Below, one piece after another: positions 19,161 to 28,304 of a stretch of 64,000 nt of DNA. Both the position numbers and the translations under genes were made by a program. The notes beneath the pieces were generated by a model. That model was not told the DNA's origin and made no database searches. It was given only the letters and a program-made list of their open reading frames with translations. The DNA is taken from NCBI RefSeq assembly GCF_050306235.1, contig NZ_JBLWFH010000012.1:37518-101517 (forward strand). The letters are read 5' to 3'. How positions within the stretch are numbered: position 1 is the first letter of the stretch; every line of letters begins with the position of its first letter. This DNA is from Glaciecola sp947496235 (lineage in GTDB: Bacteria > Pseudomonadota > Gammaproteobacteria > Enterobacterales > Alteromonadaceae).

Positions 19161-20595
19161 TCACCCGAGTCTTAAAAATAACCTCTTGTTGTTGCTCCAG
19201 CCAAAACCTTTCCCACAAGTTACTTAACACTGTTTTACGATATTGGGCACTCGCGCGAACATCATCAATGGGGGTAAACGCATTAAGCAGAATCTCTTTG
19301 CCAATTTCTACAATGGCTTTATCCTGCCAGTTTTTTCCAACGAGAGCGGTTTCTAACGCTGGACAATTAATGGGAGTTGCTGCCACACCACCGAAACCCG
19401 TCGCTAGCTTGGTTATTAGACCCTCATCGCTAACTTCTACTTTAAAAACGGCGCAAACTGCGGAGATATCATCTTCCATTCTTTTGGATATCTTATAGGC
19501 CGCTAACTTTGCGTGTTTTGTCAGTAATGGTATTTCTATTTTTGATATCCATTCATCGTCTGCTAGTTGAGTTGAACGGTAGCCGGTAAAAAAGTCTCTC
19601 AAGGGTAAGGTGCGCTCATTTATGCCATTGTCTGCGATAACGGAAGCGCCTAATGCCATTAAAACTGGTGGCATGTCTCCAATAGGCGAGGCATTAGCCA
19701 CATTACCCCCAAGTGTCGCTTGATTGCGGATAGGTAAAGAAGCGAACCGGTAAAATACATCTTTCAATTGAGGGAAATACTGCAATAAGGTTCCCGACAT
19801 TTCAGATAGAGAAACTGCAGCGCCGATCTGTATGTAGTCAGCATAAATTTCAATCTGTTTTAATTCGCTAACCTCAAACAAACTAATAATGTGCTCGAAT
19901 GATTTTAGTTTTTGCGTTATCTCCAAGCTTAAGTCTGTGCCGCCAGCAAGCAAAGGCGCTTCTGGGTGCATTTCTATGCACAATCTTAATGACTCTCGAT
20001 CTTTGGGAAGCATCAAACCTGATGTGGCTAAATCAGCCTTTTGTTTTTCTGCTAAGGAATTTAGGGTTTCAATGGTTTGTTGCGCAAGTTGATCGAAGCG
20101 ATCTTTTTTCGGCTTTTCACAAGCAAATAGAGCCGCATCAATGATAGGACGATAGCCAGTACAGCGACATAGATTGCCCGAAAGTGCGTGTAAAATATCT
20201 TCTCTACTCGGGTTTACTTGGTTGTGATAAAGGGAAAATAGAGACATAACAAAGCCAGGTGTACAGAACCCACATTGACTGCCATGAAAATCAGCCATCG
20301 CCTGTTGAACAGGATGTAAGCCTTGCTCAGTTGCCAAATATTCAACAGTGATAAGTTGTTTGCCGTTAATTGACGAAAGCAGAGCAATACAAGCATTAAT
20401 GGTTTTGTAGTGCAAATTGTTTCCATCTGGTGCAACAGTTGCGACGACAACCGTGCATGCACCGCAATCACCCGCAGCGCAGCCTTCTTTAGTACCTGTT
20501 GTCTTACGATACTCTCGCAGATACTGCAATACCGTTAAATCTGTTGGATAATCAGGTAGTTCAACAATATCCTTGTTGAGTAAAAATCGAATCAT
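19147..20595 (-). CDS. xdhA: Xanthine dehydrogenase FeS/FAD subunit XdhA
   Basis: 482 residues from the ATG at 20595 (MIRFLLNKDI); a TTG six codons upstream is less likely. A plant-type 2Fe-2S domain carries GTKEGCAAGDCGACTVVV, and the second cluster domain has QCGFCTPGFVMSL and GNLCRCTGYRPI. Residues about 190-360 form the FAD-binding domain (LLAGGTDLSLE, ATLGGNVANASPIGD), followed by the CO-dehydrogenase flavoprotein C-terminal domain. It passes electrons from the molybdenum site to NAD+. As first gene of the operon it sits 75 bp from a RutR-like operator. Confidence 0.95.
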   Translation of the reverse strand: MIRFLLNKDIVELPDYPTDLTVLQYLREYRKTTGTKEGCAAGDCGACTVVVATVAPDGNNLHYKTINACIALLSSINGKQLITVEYLATEQGLHPVQQAMADFHGSQCGFCTPGFVMSLFSLYHNQVNPSREDILHALSGNLCRCTGYRPIIDAALFACEKPKKDRFDQLAQQTIETLNSLAEKQKADLATSGLMLPKDRESLRLCIEMHPEAPLLAGGTDLSLEITQKLKSFEHIISLFEVSELKQIEIYADYIQIGAAVSLSEMSGTLLQYFPQLKDVFYRFASLPIRNQATLGGNVANASPIGDMPPVLMALGASVIADNGINERTLPLRDFFTGYRSTQLADDEWISKIEIPLLTKHAKLAAYKISKRMEDDISAVCAVFKVEVSDEGLITKLATGFGGVAATPINCPALETALVGKNWQDKAIVEIGKEILLNAFTPIDDVRASAQYRKTVLSNLWERFWLEQQQEVIFKTRVIDHA

Positions 20596-20669
20596 GGAGT
20601 CTTTCTGCCTCAAATTATTGTCTTTTTATCACATCATATACATTGTATGTCAAAATCCCATTCAAAAAC

Positions 20670-20685
20670 TAGACCAAATGGTCAG
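20670..20685. promoter_or_regulatory. RutR-like operator between xdhA and the TetR regulator gene
   Basis: Reads TAGACCAAATGGTCAG. The core GACCA-NN-TGGTC matches the RutR consensus TTGACCANNTGGTCAA known from E. coli. It lies in the divergent spacer, 75 bp from the xdhA start and 107 bp from the regulator start, so it could control both. Confidence 0.8.
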
Positions 20686-20792
20686 AAAAAGAGGTCTAAT
20701 CTTTTAAAATAAACATTTTTGCTAGCCTAGCGTTTTATGGCACTATGCATCATAAGTAATTAAGATTACAAAAATTATTAATCACAAAATAT

Positions 20793-21437
20793 ATGACTAA
20801 AAATAAGCGTGACGACGACCAAAAAGTCGGTGGAAGAAATAAATTAATTATTCTGAACGCCGCTGAAAAAGCTTTTGCTCAAAACGGTTTTAAAGGAACT
20901 AGTGTGCAACAAATTGCAGATGCTGCAAAACTGCCAAAAACCAATGTGCTTTATTATTTTAAAACCAAACAAGACCTTTACACCTCAGTGTTGAAGCGCA
21001 CCATGAAATTGTGGAATTCTCGCTTTGATTTAGCTTCTCCTGATGATGACCCTGCAGAGACCCTCGCTGCCTATATTTCAGAAAAAATGGAGATTTCCAG
21101 AACCCATCCTCTTTCATCGAAAATTTTTGCCATGGAAATTATTAACGGTGGACCCAATCTGGATGGGTATTTTGACGAAGAACATTTGCAGTGGATGACG
21201 CAAAGAGTCAGAGTTATAGAGCAATGGATTGCGGCTGGCAAAATGAAAAATGTGGATGCGCATTATTTGTTATTTCAAATATGGGCATCTACTCAGCACT
21301 ATGCTGATTTTTCAACCCAAATAACTCGGCTACGAGATAAGAAAATGCAAAAAGCCGATTTTGAAAAAGCAACCCAACACTTGATTGATGTAATTTTGAC
21401 AGGTTGCGGTTTACAAGTACCTGCCCAATACAAATAA
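20793..21437 (+). CDS. RutR-like TetR family transcriptional regulator
   Basis: 214 residues. The N-terminal helix-turn-helix reads GTSVQQIADAAKLPKTNVLY followed by YFKTKQDLY, closely matching E. coli RutR (GVSKTNLLYYF). The C-terminal domain shares FQIWASTQHYADF with RutR, the ligand-domain signature of that subfamily. E. coli RutR senses uracil and thymine and represses pyrimidine degradation while affecting purine genes. Here the gene is divergent from xdhA and 9 bp before allantoinase, and RutR-type palindromes occur before six units in the island. It is therefore the likely regulator of purine use; its ligand is not known from sequence. Confidence 0.9.
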   Translation: MTKNKRDDDQKVGGRNKLIILNAAEKAFAQNGFKGTSVQQIADAAKLPKTNVLYYFKTKQDLYTSVLKRTMKLWNSRFDLASPDDDPAETLAAYISEKMEISRTHPLSSKIFAMEIINGGPNLDGYFDEEHLQWMTQRVRVIEQWIAAGKMKNVDAHYLLFQIWASTQHYADFSTQITRLRDKKMQKADFEKATQHLIDVILTGCGLQVPAQYK

Positions 21438-21446
21438 GAGAAAACT

Positions 21447-22352
21447 ATGAGTTACCCAAGAGATTTAGTTGGTTACGGTGCAACTCCACCTCATCCGAAG
21501 TGGCCTGATAATGCTAAAATTGCGGTGCAATTTGTACTGAATTATGAAGAAGGGGGCGAAAACTGTGTTTTGCATGGGGATCCCGCTTCTGAAAAATTTC
21601 TGTCTGAAATTGTAGGAGCAGAAGCTTACGAAGATCGCCATTTGAGCATGGAATCCATTTATGAATATGGTAGTCGAGCAGGGTTTTGGCGGTTATTCCG
21701 CTTGCTGACTAAACATCAGATTCCGACCACAGTGTTTGGTGTAACTATGGCCATGCAGCGGCATCCCGAAGCAGTACAGGCCATGCTTGATGCAGAATGG
21801 GAAATTGCCAGTCATGCAATGCGGTGGATTCATTTCCAGCATATGGATATCGACACTGAACGAAAGATGATTGATGAATCTATACTGTTACACAAACAAT
21901 TGACCGGTAAAAAGCCGGCCGGTTGGTATACTGGGCGCACAAGTCCAAATACGTTAAAACTGATTGCAGAGCGTGATGATATTATGTATTGCGCTGATTC
22001 TTATGCAGATGATTTGCCTTATTATGAGCACAACTACAGCAAGCCATTATTGATAGTGCCTTACACCTTAGATACAAATGATATGCGTTTTGCAACGCCC
22101 CAAGGCTTTAACACAGGTGAGCACTTTTTTCAGTATTTAAAGGATGCGTTTGATACCTTGTATGAAGAGGGCAAAGAGCAACCTAAGATGTTATCTATTG
22201 GACTACATTGTCGGTTAGTTGGTCGTCCTGGGCGAATTGCAGGACTAAAGCGCTTTATTGAATACGTGAAAAGTCATGATCGTGTTTGGTTTGCCACAAG
22301 AGAACAAATTGCTGAGCATTGGATCAATCATTTTCCATTTGAAGAACTGTAG
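21447..22352 (+). CDS. puuE: Allantoinase PuuE (polysaccharide-deacetylase fold)
   Basis: 301 residues, matching the metal-independent PuuE allantoinases rather than the amidohydrolase type. N-terminal YPRDLVGYGATPPHPKWPDN and internal sequences NYEEGGENCVLHGD, EYGSRAGFWRLFRL, ASHAMRWIHFQHM, GWYTGRTSPNT and GLHCRLVGRPGRIAGL are hallmarks. It opens allantoin to allantoate, linking the uraD product to the allantoate amidohydrolase encoded at 25-26 kb. It is probably co-transcribed with the upstream regulator. Confidence 0.94.
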   Translation: MSYPRDLVGYGATPPHPKWPDNAKIAVQFVLNYEEGGENCVLHGDPASEKFLSEIVGAEAYEDRHLSMESIYEYGSRAGFWRLFRLLTKHQIPTTVFGVTMAMQRHPEAVQAMLDAEWEIASHAMRWIHFQHMDIDTERKMIDESILLHKQLTGKKPAGWYTGRTSPNTLKLIAERDDIMYCADSYADDLPYYEHNYSKPLLIVPYTLDTNDMRFATPQGFNTGEHFFQYLKDAFDTLYEEGKEQPKMLSIGLHCRLVGRPGRIAGLKRFIEYVKSHDRVWFATREQIAEHWINHFPFEEL

Positions 22353-22354
22353 AA

Positions 22355-22384
22355 TTGGATGTCCAAATTTCTTTGGACATCCAA
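22355..22384. terminator. Hairpin between convergent puuE and purine permease genes
   Basis: TTGGATGTCCAAA and TTTGGACATCCAA form a 13-bp perfect stem with a 4-base loop, 3 bp after the puuE stop and 7 bp from the end of the permease gene. The T-run is poor on both sides; it probably works as a bidirectional transcription end. Confidence 0.75.
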
Positions 22385-22390
22385 GCTGGC

Positions 22391-23722
22391 TTATTTTAGA
22401 TCAAAAATATACCTGAGAATGAAAACGGCGGCTAATAAATAGGTGATTAAACTAACTTGTTTAAATCGTCCACAACCTAACATTATCCCCACATAGGTAA
22501 TAAATCCTAAGGCAATACCTTCGCTGATACTAAACGTCAGTGGCATTGCTATCAAAGCAACAGTAGCCGTGGCAAGCGCGCCTAAATCGTCAAAGTCTAG
22601 CAGGCGAATAGAATCCATCATTAAAATACCCACCATTACCAAGGCTGGTGTAGTGGCCATAAGCGGGATGACCTTCATCAGTGGCGTCAAAAATAGTGAG
22701 AGTATAAAACAGAGAGCTACTACAACAGCGGTTAATCCTGTTCTGCCTCCGGCTGAAACCCCTGCGGCTGACTCTACATAACTTGTAACTGGAGAAGTAC
22801 CAATAGCAGCACCAGCAATACTAGCGGCAGCATCAGCATTCATAGCTGGGCCAATTTTAGGTAGTTTGCCGTCTTTATCTAACAGATTTGCACGGCGGCT
22901 AACGCCGATAAGCGTGCCTATAGTGTCGAACATGTTCACAAACATCAGGGCGAATATCAGATCCCAAGTTTCTGCAAAATGCTCAATGGGATACCAAATA
23001 TCCATCATCATAAAGGTATCAGAAATTGGCTCTGGAGCACCTACTACAGCGTCAGGAACTGGTGTAAGGAAACCTTCCTCTACAGGGACAAAGGCTCCAA
23101 CCAAGGTCAAAACGATGATGGAAATTAAAATACCGCCAGTGACGTTTTTGATAGTTAACACTATGGTGAGTAATATTCCCGCTAGCGCCAATAGAACTGG
23201 GGCCGAAGATAAGTCACCTATAGTGACAAAAGTCGCTTGATTGTCGACCACTAAGCCAGCATTTTTAAGTCCAATAAAGGCAATAAAAAGCCCAATTCCA
23301 CACTGAACACCAATTTTAAGAGCGGGTGGAATAGCTTCAGCTATTTTAGTGCGTACTCCTGTAAGTGTTAGCAACAGAAAAATTACACCGTTCCAAAAAA
23401 CAATACCAAGTGCCGCTTCCCAAGAGATTTCTCGGGTCATACAGATAGTAAAGGTAAAAAACGCATTTAGTCCCATGCCTGGCGCCAGTGCGATGGGATA
23501 ATTAGTAAATGCAGCCATTAGCAATGTACCAATACATGCAGCTAAGGCGGTGACTGTAATCAATCCAGCAACCGGCATTCCACTTAATCCTAATATGCTT
23601 GGATTGACTACCAATATATAAGACATGGCAGCAAAAGTTGTAAGGCCAGCAATGACTTCATTTTTAACGTTTGAGCCATGGGCGCTGAGATGAAAAATTC
23701 GCTCTAAAACATTGACTGCCAT
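22391..23722 (-). CDS. NCS2 family adenine/guanine/hypoxanthine permease (AzgA-like)
   Basis: 443 residues with about 12 to 14 membrane segments. N-terminal NVKNEVIAGLTTFAAMSYIL, GMGLNAFFTF, MFVNMFDTIGTLIGVS and GTSPVTSYVESAAG are signatures of the AzgA-like branch (GhxP/PurP/PbuG type) of the NCS2 proton symporters. It brings purine bases across the inner membrane. A RutR-like operator lies 61 bp upstream in the spacer shared with adenine deaminase. The exact base preference (adenine against guanine/hypoxanthine) is not certain. Confidence 0.92.
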   Translation of the reverse strand: MAVNVLERIFHLSAHGSNVKNEVIAGLTTFAAMSYILVVNPSILGLSGMPVAGLITVTALAACIGTLLMAAFTNYPIALAPGMGLNAFFTFTICMTREISWEAALGIVFWNGVIFLLLTLTGVRTKIAEAIPPALKIGVQCGIGLFIAFIGLKNAGLVVDNQATFVTIGDLSSAPVLLALAGILLTIVLTIKNVTGGILISIIVLTLVGAFVPVEEGFLTPVPDAVVGAPEPISDTFMMMDIWYPIEHFAETWDLIFALMFVNMFDTIGTLIGVSRRANLLDKDGKLPKIGPAMNADAAASIAGAAIGTSPVTSYVESAAGVSAGGRTGLTAVVVALCFILSLFLTPLMKVIPLMATTPALVMVGILMMDSIRLLDFDDLGALATATVALIAMPLTFSISEGIALGFITYVGIMLGCGRFKQVSLITYLLAAVFILRYIFDLK

Positions 23723-23782
23723 AATTTTATTCTCTTATTTTTGGGCATATTGATTTGACTAACTTGGACATTAAGCAATATT

Positions 23783-23798
23783 CTGACCAAATGGTCTA
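23783..23798. promoter_or_regulatory. RutR-like operator between purine permease and adenine deaminase genes
   Basis: Reads CTGACCAAATGGTCTA, with the full GACCA-AA-TGGTC core. It is 61 bp upstream of the permease start and 160 bp upstream of the divergent adenine deaminase start. Confidence 0.8.
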
Positions 23799-23958
23799 AT
23801 TTGTGCTAATTTGTACCAATAAACGCCAAAGCGCCAAGAAATAAGTGTTTTTAATGAAGTTTCGAACGCTGGCAATAACTAACTTGCCATAAGATAATTA
23901 AAATTAACAATATGGTTGAACGATTTTGGTGCAAAATTATTACTTTAAGGACAATTGA

Positions 23959-24948
23959 ATGTCGTTGAAAAAGCTGATTGCAGCCTTACCAAAAGCTGAA
24001 TTACATTTACATATTGAAGGTACACTTGAGCCTGAGCTTATGTGGAAATTGGCTAACAAACATAAAATAACCCTACCTTATGCTTCAGTAGAAGAGATAA
24101 AAGCCGCCTATAAGTTTGAAGATTTACAAAGCTTTTTGGATTTGTATTACCAGGGCGCAGATGTGCTAAAGAATCAAGACGACTTTTACCAACTGATGTG
24201 GGAATATTTAACTCGCTGTCGCGAACAGAATATAGTGCACAGTGAAATTATGTTTGACCCTCAAACTCATACCCAAAGGGGAGTTGGCTTCGATATTTTT
24301 ATGCCTGGATTTATCAAGGCTATTCAGCAGGCTGAGAAAGAGTGGGGCATGTCAGTTGGACTAATCATGAGCTTTTTGCGTCATTTGAGCCAAGAAGATG
24401 CGTTTGATACGTTAACCGCTGCGCAACCCTATTATCAATATATTCAATCGATTGGGTTAGATTCATCAGAATTAGGTAACCCACCAAGCAAGTTTGAAAA
24501 GGTGTTTGAAAAAGCTAAATCTTTAGGTTTTTACCTTGTTGCACATGCAGGTGAAGAGGGACCTCCCGAATATATTTGGCAAGCGCTAAACCTCTTAAAG
24601 GTAGACCGCATCGATCATGGCGTTCGTTGCCAAGAAGATGAAGCATTGATGCAAAAATTAAAGCAAGACAAAATGGCCTTGACCGTTTGCCCATTAAGTA
24701 ATTTAAAACTCTGCGTTATCGATAAGATGGAAGAGCACAATATTTTATCACTCTTAGAACAAGGCTTAAAAGTGACAGTAAACTCTGATGATCCCAGTTA
24801 TTTTGGTGGCTACATGAATGAAAACTTTATAGCACTTTATGAGCATTTAGGCATGACTGAGTCGCAATTGAAACAGCTTATCATTAATGGTTTCGAAGCC
24901 AGCTTTTTACCAGATGATATTAAGCAAAAATGGATTGCTAAGCTTTAG
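23959..24948 (+). CDS. Adenine deaminase (adenosine deaminase family, Aah1/PA0148-type)
   Basis: 329 residues. ALPKAELHLHIEGTLEPEL gives the HxH zinc site; VAHAGEEGPPEYIW, RIDHGVRC, TVCPLSNLKLCV and VNSDDPSYFGGY supply the other zinc and catalytic residues (His, Glu, His, Asp). The sequence agrees in detail with the P. aeruginosa PA0148-type group that deaminates adenine rather than adenosine (FEDLQSFLDLYYQGADVL, LDSSELGNPPSKF); this comparison is from memory. It would yield hypoxanthine for xanthine dehydrogenase. The ATG at 23959 is preceded by AAGGAC. Confidence 0.85.
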   Translation: MSLKKLIAALPKAELHLHIEGTLEPELMWKLANKHKITLPYASVEEIKAAYKFEDLQSFLDLYYQGADVLKNQDDFYQLMWEYLTRCREQNIVHSEIMFDPQTHTQRGVGFDIFMPGFIKAIQQAEKEWGMSVGLIMSFLRHLSQEDAFDTLTAAQPYYQYIQSIGLDSSELGNPPSKFEKVFEKAKSLGFYLVAHAGEEGPPEYIWQALNLLKVDRIDHGVRCQEDEALMQKLKQDKMALTVCPLSNLKLCVIDKMEEHNILSLLEQGLKVTVNSDDPSYFGGYMNENFIALYEHLGMTESQLKQLIINGFEASFLPDDIKQKWIAKL

Positions 24949-25001
24949 AACACGAAATTAGGGGCTTGGGGTAGTTTGCGAACAATTGGATGAATTAAAC
25001 G

Positions 25002-26234
25002 CTATGATTTGGAAAGTGCGACTAGGGTGTTATTAAGAACCTCTAAAGCAACTTTCACATCAACTTCCAAAACAGACTCATCTGGATGGTGGCTGATGCC
25101 TTTGTGACATCGCATAAATAACATCGCCATAGGACATAATTTGGCCATTTCCATGGCGTCGTGACCTGCGCCTGAAGCAAGATGCAACGGCCGATAGCCA
25201 GTTTTGCTAATGGCAGTTGATAGTACTTGTTGTAAATCTAAGTCGCAGCTTACTGCATCTGCATTGTGGGTTTCTCGCTGGCTTATATTTACATCTCGTT
25301 TATTTGCAATTTCGCTGACGTGTTGTTGAATATCTGCTAAAACATTGTCACGTTGTTCGTCATTTTCACTGCGTATATCAAGGGTAAATACGGTTTGTCC
25401 TGAAATTACATTGACGCCGTTAGGCTTGTTTAGAACTTTTCCTACAGTAGCAACAACACCGCCTTCTTTGGCGAGTTTTTCTACCATTAAAATCATTTCC
25501 GAAGTGGCGCAAAGGGCATCTTGTCGCATGTGCATTGGCACTGTGCCTGCATGACCCGCCATTCCGGTAACAGTAAATTCAATGCGGCGAGCTCCGGCAA
25601 TAGCTGTGACTACGCCTACGGGTAGATTTTGTTGTTCTAATACAGGTCCTTGCTCAATATGTAATTCAAGAAAGGCGAGTAGATTTTCCTTGGGCAGTGC
25701 CGCTTTCTTTACTTGATGAAAATCCAGTCCAACAGTTGCTAAAGCATCCGAAACGGTAATGCCATTGCTGTCAGCAAGATGCTCCCATTGGTCTGGCCAA
25801 TTACCTGTCAGCGCTCGACTTCCTAATAGCGTTGAACCAAACCTTGTTCCTTCTTCATCACCGAACCCGACGATATCAACGTGGAAAGGCAAAGCTATAC
25901 CACTTTCATGGTAGCCATGAATTAACGCTAGAGGCGCCAACACGCCCATCATGCCATCGTAGCGGCCACCATTCGGTACTGTGTCCAAATGACTGCCAAT
26001 GATAAGGCGTTTAGCATCTGGGTTAGACGAAACATATCGACCCCAGCAATTGGCTGCCTGATCTTGCCAACAAGTCATGCCGGCTTGTTGCATCCACTCA
26101 GTCACTAAGGCATTTGCTTGCATATGCTCGGCTGTCAAATATCGTCGATCAATAAAACTAGCGTTTTGACTGATAGCGCCAAGGCTATCACATCTTTCCA
26201 TGGTTAACTGAGCTAGAGATGCGAAATCAAGCAT
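25002..26234 (-). CDS. allC: Allantoate amidohydrolase (M20 family)
   Basis: 410 residues. Binuclear zinc site motifs are GSHLDTVPNGGRYDGMMGVL, GFGDEEGTRFG and LELHIEQGPVLEQ, with a dimerisation domain around GMAGHAGTVPM and a C-terminal GAGHDAMEMAKLCPM. It hydrolyses allantoate to ureidoglycine, CO2 and ammonia. Related N-carbamoyl amino acid and ureidoglycolate hydrolases share the motifs, but the neighbouring ureidoglycine aminotransferase gene (8-bp overlap) favours the allantoate role. It is the last gene of the 31-25 kb operon. Confidence 0.88.
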   Translation of the reverse strand: MLDFASLAQLTMERCDSLGAISQNASFIDRRYLTAEHMQANALVTEWMQQAGMTCWQDQAANCWGRYVSSNPDAKRLIIGSHLDTVPNGGRYDGMMGVLAPLALIHGYHESGIALPFHVDIVGFGDEEGTRFGSTLLGSRALTGNWPDQWEHLADSNGITVSDALATVGLDFHQVKKAALPKENLLAFLELHIEQGPVLEQQNLPVGVVTAIAGARRIEFTVTGMAGHAGTVPMHMRQDALCATSEMILMVEKLAKEGGVVATVGKVLNKPNGVNVISGQTVFTLDIRSENDEQRDNVLADIQQHVSEIANKRDVNISQRETHNADAVSCDLDLQQVLSTAISKTGYRPLHLASGAGHDAMEMAKLCPMAMLFMRCHKGISHHPDESVLEVDVKVALEVLNNTLVALSKS

Positions 26235-27453
26235 GGGCAGTTCCAGCGTATACAGCTAAAGCGGCATCAACTGCTTCGCCTAAAGGCATTTTATGACCTG
26301 CTCGTCGAAGCACAGACTCTAGTGATTGTAATGTATTGAGAACAGCATCAATGCGAGCGTTATACCCCATGGTGCCAATACGCCAAATTTTACCTTTCAA
26401 AGGTCCGAAACTGGTGCCAATTTCAATATTGAAAGTCAGTAGCATTTCACTGCGAATAGCCTCGCCGTCCACGTTGTCAGGAATATAAACGCCTACTACA
26501 TTGGTCATTTTATGAGAAAGGTCACCAAAAGGTTTTAAGTTAAGTGCTTTTACACCAGCTAACATAGCATCACCAGCTAATTGATGACGTTTAATGACCG
26601 CATCTTGACCTTCATCTAGTAGGTTGATTGCGCATTCGCGAGCACAAAACAGCATTGATGCTGCTTCGGTATGGTGATTGAGTCTTTCTTCGCCCCAGTA
26701 ATCCATAATCATGGGTAAATCAAAATAGTTTGACCGAATACGACTGCCTTTGGCGTCTGTGTGGTGTGCATCACGGATCCCAGCTTCTACATGATGACGT
26801 TTTCGTACCATATCCACGTAACGATCACTTAACGTAATTGGGGCGCTTCCTGAGGGACCACCTAAACATTTTTGTAACCCCACTGAGACCGCATCTAAAC
26901 CCCATGCATCTGTTTCGAACGGGTTGCCGCCAATTGAAGCTGTTGCATCACTGTAGAAAATGACATCGTGTTTTTGACAGATTTCACCCAGCGCTTCTAA
27001 AGGTTGTAACATGGTTGTAGAGGTGTCACCTTGTACCACTGCCAAAACTTTAGGTTTGACTTGCTTGATAGCTTGCTCTATTTGTTCTGGTTCAAACACC
27101 TCACCCCAAGGCACTTCGATAGTGTGAACATCGGCATCTGCACGCTCAGCAATTTCTGCCAGTAAGTGCCCGAAACGGCCAAAAATTGGCACTAACACTT
27201 TATCTCCAGGCTCAATACAAGACACTAAAACTGCTTCAATGCCAGCTCTGGATGTACCATCAATCAAGAGTGTTTGTTTGTTGGTGGTGTTAAATACTTT
27301 TCGATACAAATCCATGACTTCGTTCATATAGCCTGTCATGACAGGATCATATTGCCCAACCAACTGTGTTGACATTGCTGTTAACACTCGTGGATAGCAA
27401 TTGATAGGGCCTGGACCCATCAATAAACGAGGAGGAGGGGATAGTATTTTCAT
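26227..27453 (-). CDS. pucG: (S)-Ureidoglycine-glyoxylate aminotransferase (class V, PucG/HpxJ-like)
   Basis: 408 residues of the alanine-glyoxylate aminotransferase fold. The N-terminus carries LLMGPGPINCYPRVL; the PLP lysine is in SVGLQKCLGGPSGSAPI, after YSDATASIGG. Within this family PucG/HpxJ enzymes transfer the amino group of ureidoglycine to glyoxylate, giving oxalurate and glycine. The overlap with the allantoate amidohydrolase gene supports this over a plain serine or alanine-glyoxylate enzyme. The start at 27453 is 9 bp after the permease stop. Confidence 0.85.
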   Translation of the reverse strand: MKILSPPPRLLMGPGPINCYPRVLTAMSTQLVGQYDPVMTGYMNEVMDLYRKVFNTTNKQTLLIDGTSRAGIEAVLVSCIEPGDKVLVPIFGRFGHLLAEIAERADADVHTIEVPWGEVFEPEQIEQAIKQVKPKVLAVVQGDTSTTMLQPLEALGEICQKHDVIFYSDATASIGGNPFETDAWGLDAVSVGLQKCLGGPSGSAPITLSDRYVDMVRKRHHVEAGIRDAHHTDAKGSRIRSNYFDLPMIMDYWGEERLNHHTEAASMLFCARECAINLLDEGQDAVIKRHQLAGDAMLAGVKALNLKPFGDLSHKMTNVVGVYIPDNVDGEAIRSEMLLTFNIEIGTSFGPLKGKIWRIGTMGYNARIDAVLNTLQSLESVLRRAGHKMPLGEAVDAALAVYAGTAHA

Positions 27454-27462
27454 GTGTGAATC

Positions 27463-28281
27463 CTAGAGTAAAGCTTGAGCTAACATACGAAGCCCAGTAA
27501 TAATGAGGACAATTGCAAAGATACGCTTTAACATTTTAGCATCTAACTTACTGGCAATATTTGCGCCTATAGGCGCGAATATTACTGTTAAAGGTACAAT
27601 ACATATAAAGCCTACTAAGTTGACCAACCCATAGGTGCCAAAAGGTGCGTCTTCAGGTGCTGTGCCTGCCACTAGAAGCGTTAGGGCGGCTGGTAACGAG
27701 ATAATTAATCCAACCGCAGCTGCAGTGCCTACTGCTTTATGCGCAGGGTAATTGCAAAAAGTTAGGGTGGGCACTGTAAGGGTTCCACCGCCTATGCCGA
27801 CCATAGAGCTAAATAATCCTATGCAAGCGGCCATTATACTTTGACCAACACGTCCAGGAAGTCCATTAAAAATGGCATCTTTTCGACCTACGATCATATT
27901 GATCGCCGAAAGTGTCGCTATAACGCCAAATAAAATGGTGAGCCATTGCCCGTTTACTTGAGTCACCAAATAACTACCAATAAGCACGCCGATGAGAATA
28001 AATAGTGCCCACTTTTTTAGCAGGTCAAAATCCACATTGCCTTTTGCGTTGTGGGCTCTAATAGAGCTAATCGAGGTGGGTACTATGGTAGCCAAAGAAG
28101 TAGCAGTCGCCACTACCATAGCGGTTTCAGGTGACACACCTAAAGCTTGGAATAGAAAATAAAGCACAGGCACAATCACTATTCCACCGCCAACGCCCAA
28201 TAGACCTGCTAATAAACCAGCGAACACGCCAGTTCCAGCTAAGCCGATAATGGTGGTGAAATTTTCTAAAATAAAATCCAT
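27463..28281 (-). CDS. TauE/SafE family membrane permease
   Basis: 272 residues, about eight membrane helices. The two repeated halves each carry the family motif: GLLAGLLGVGGGIVIVPVL near residue 25 and FSSMVGIGGGTLTVPTL near 160. Members export or import small organic and sulfur anions. Sitting inside the operon that makes oxalurate, oxamate and oxalate, it may move one of these anions; that is inference from context only. Confidence 0.85.
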   Translation of the reverse strand: MDFILENFTTIIGLAGTGVFAGLLAGLLGVGGGIVIVPVLYFLFQALGVSPETAMVVATATSLATIVPTSISSIRAHNAKGNVDFDLLKKWALFILIGVLIGSYLVTQVNGQWLTILFGVIATLSAINMIVGRKDAIFNGLPGRVGQSIMAACIGLFSSMVGIGGGTLTVPTLTFCNYPAHKAVGTAAAVGLIISLPAALTLLVAGTAPEDAPFGTYGLVNLVGFICIVPLTVIFAPIGANIASKLDAKMLKRIFAIVLIITGLRMLAQALL

Positions 28282-28304
28282 GGTTAAATCGTTCCAAATA
28301 AGTG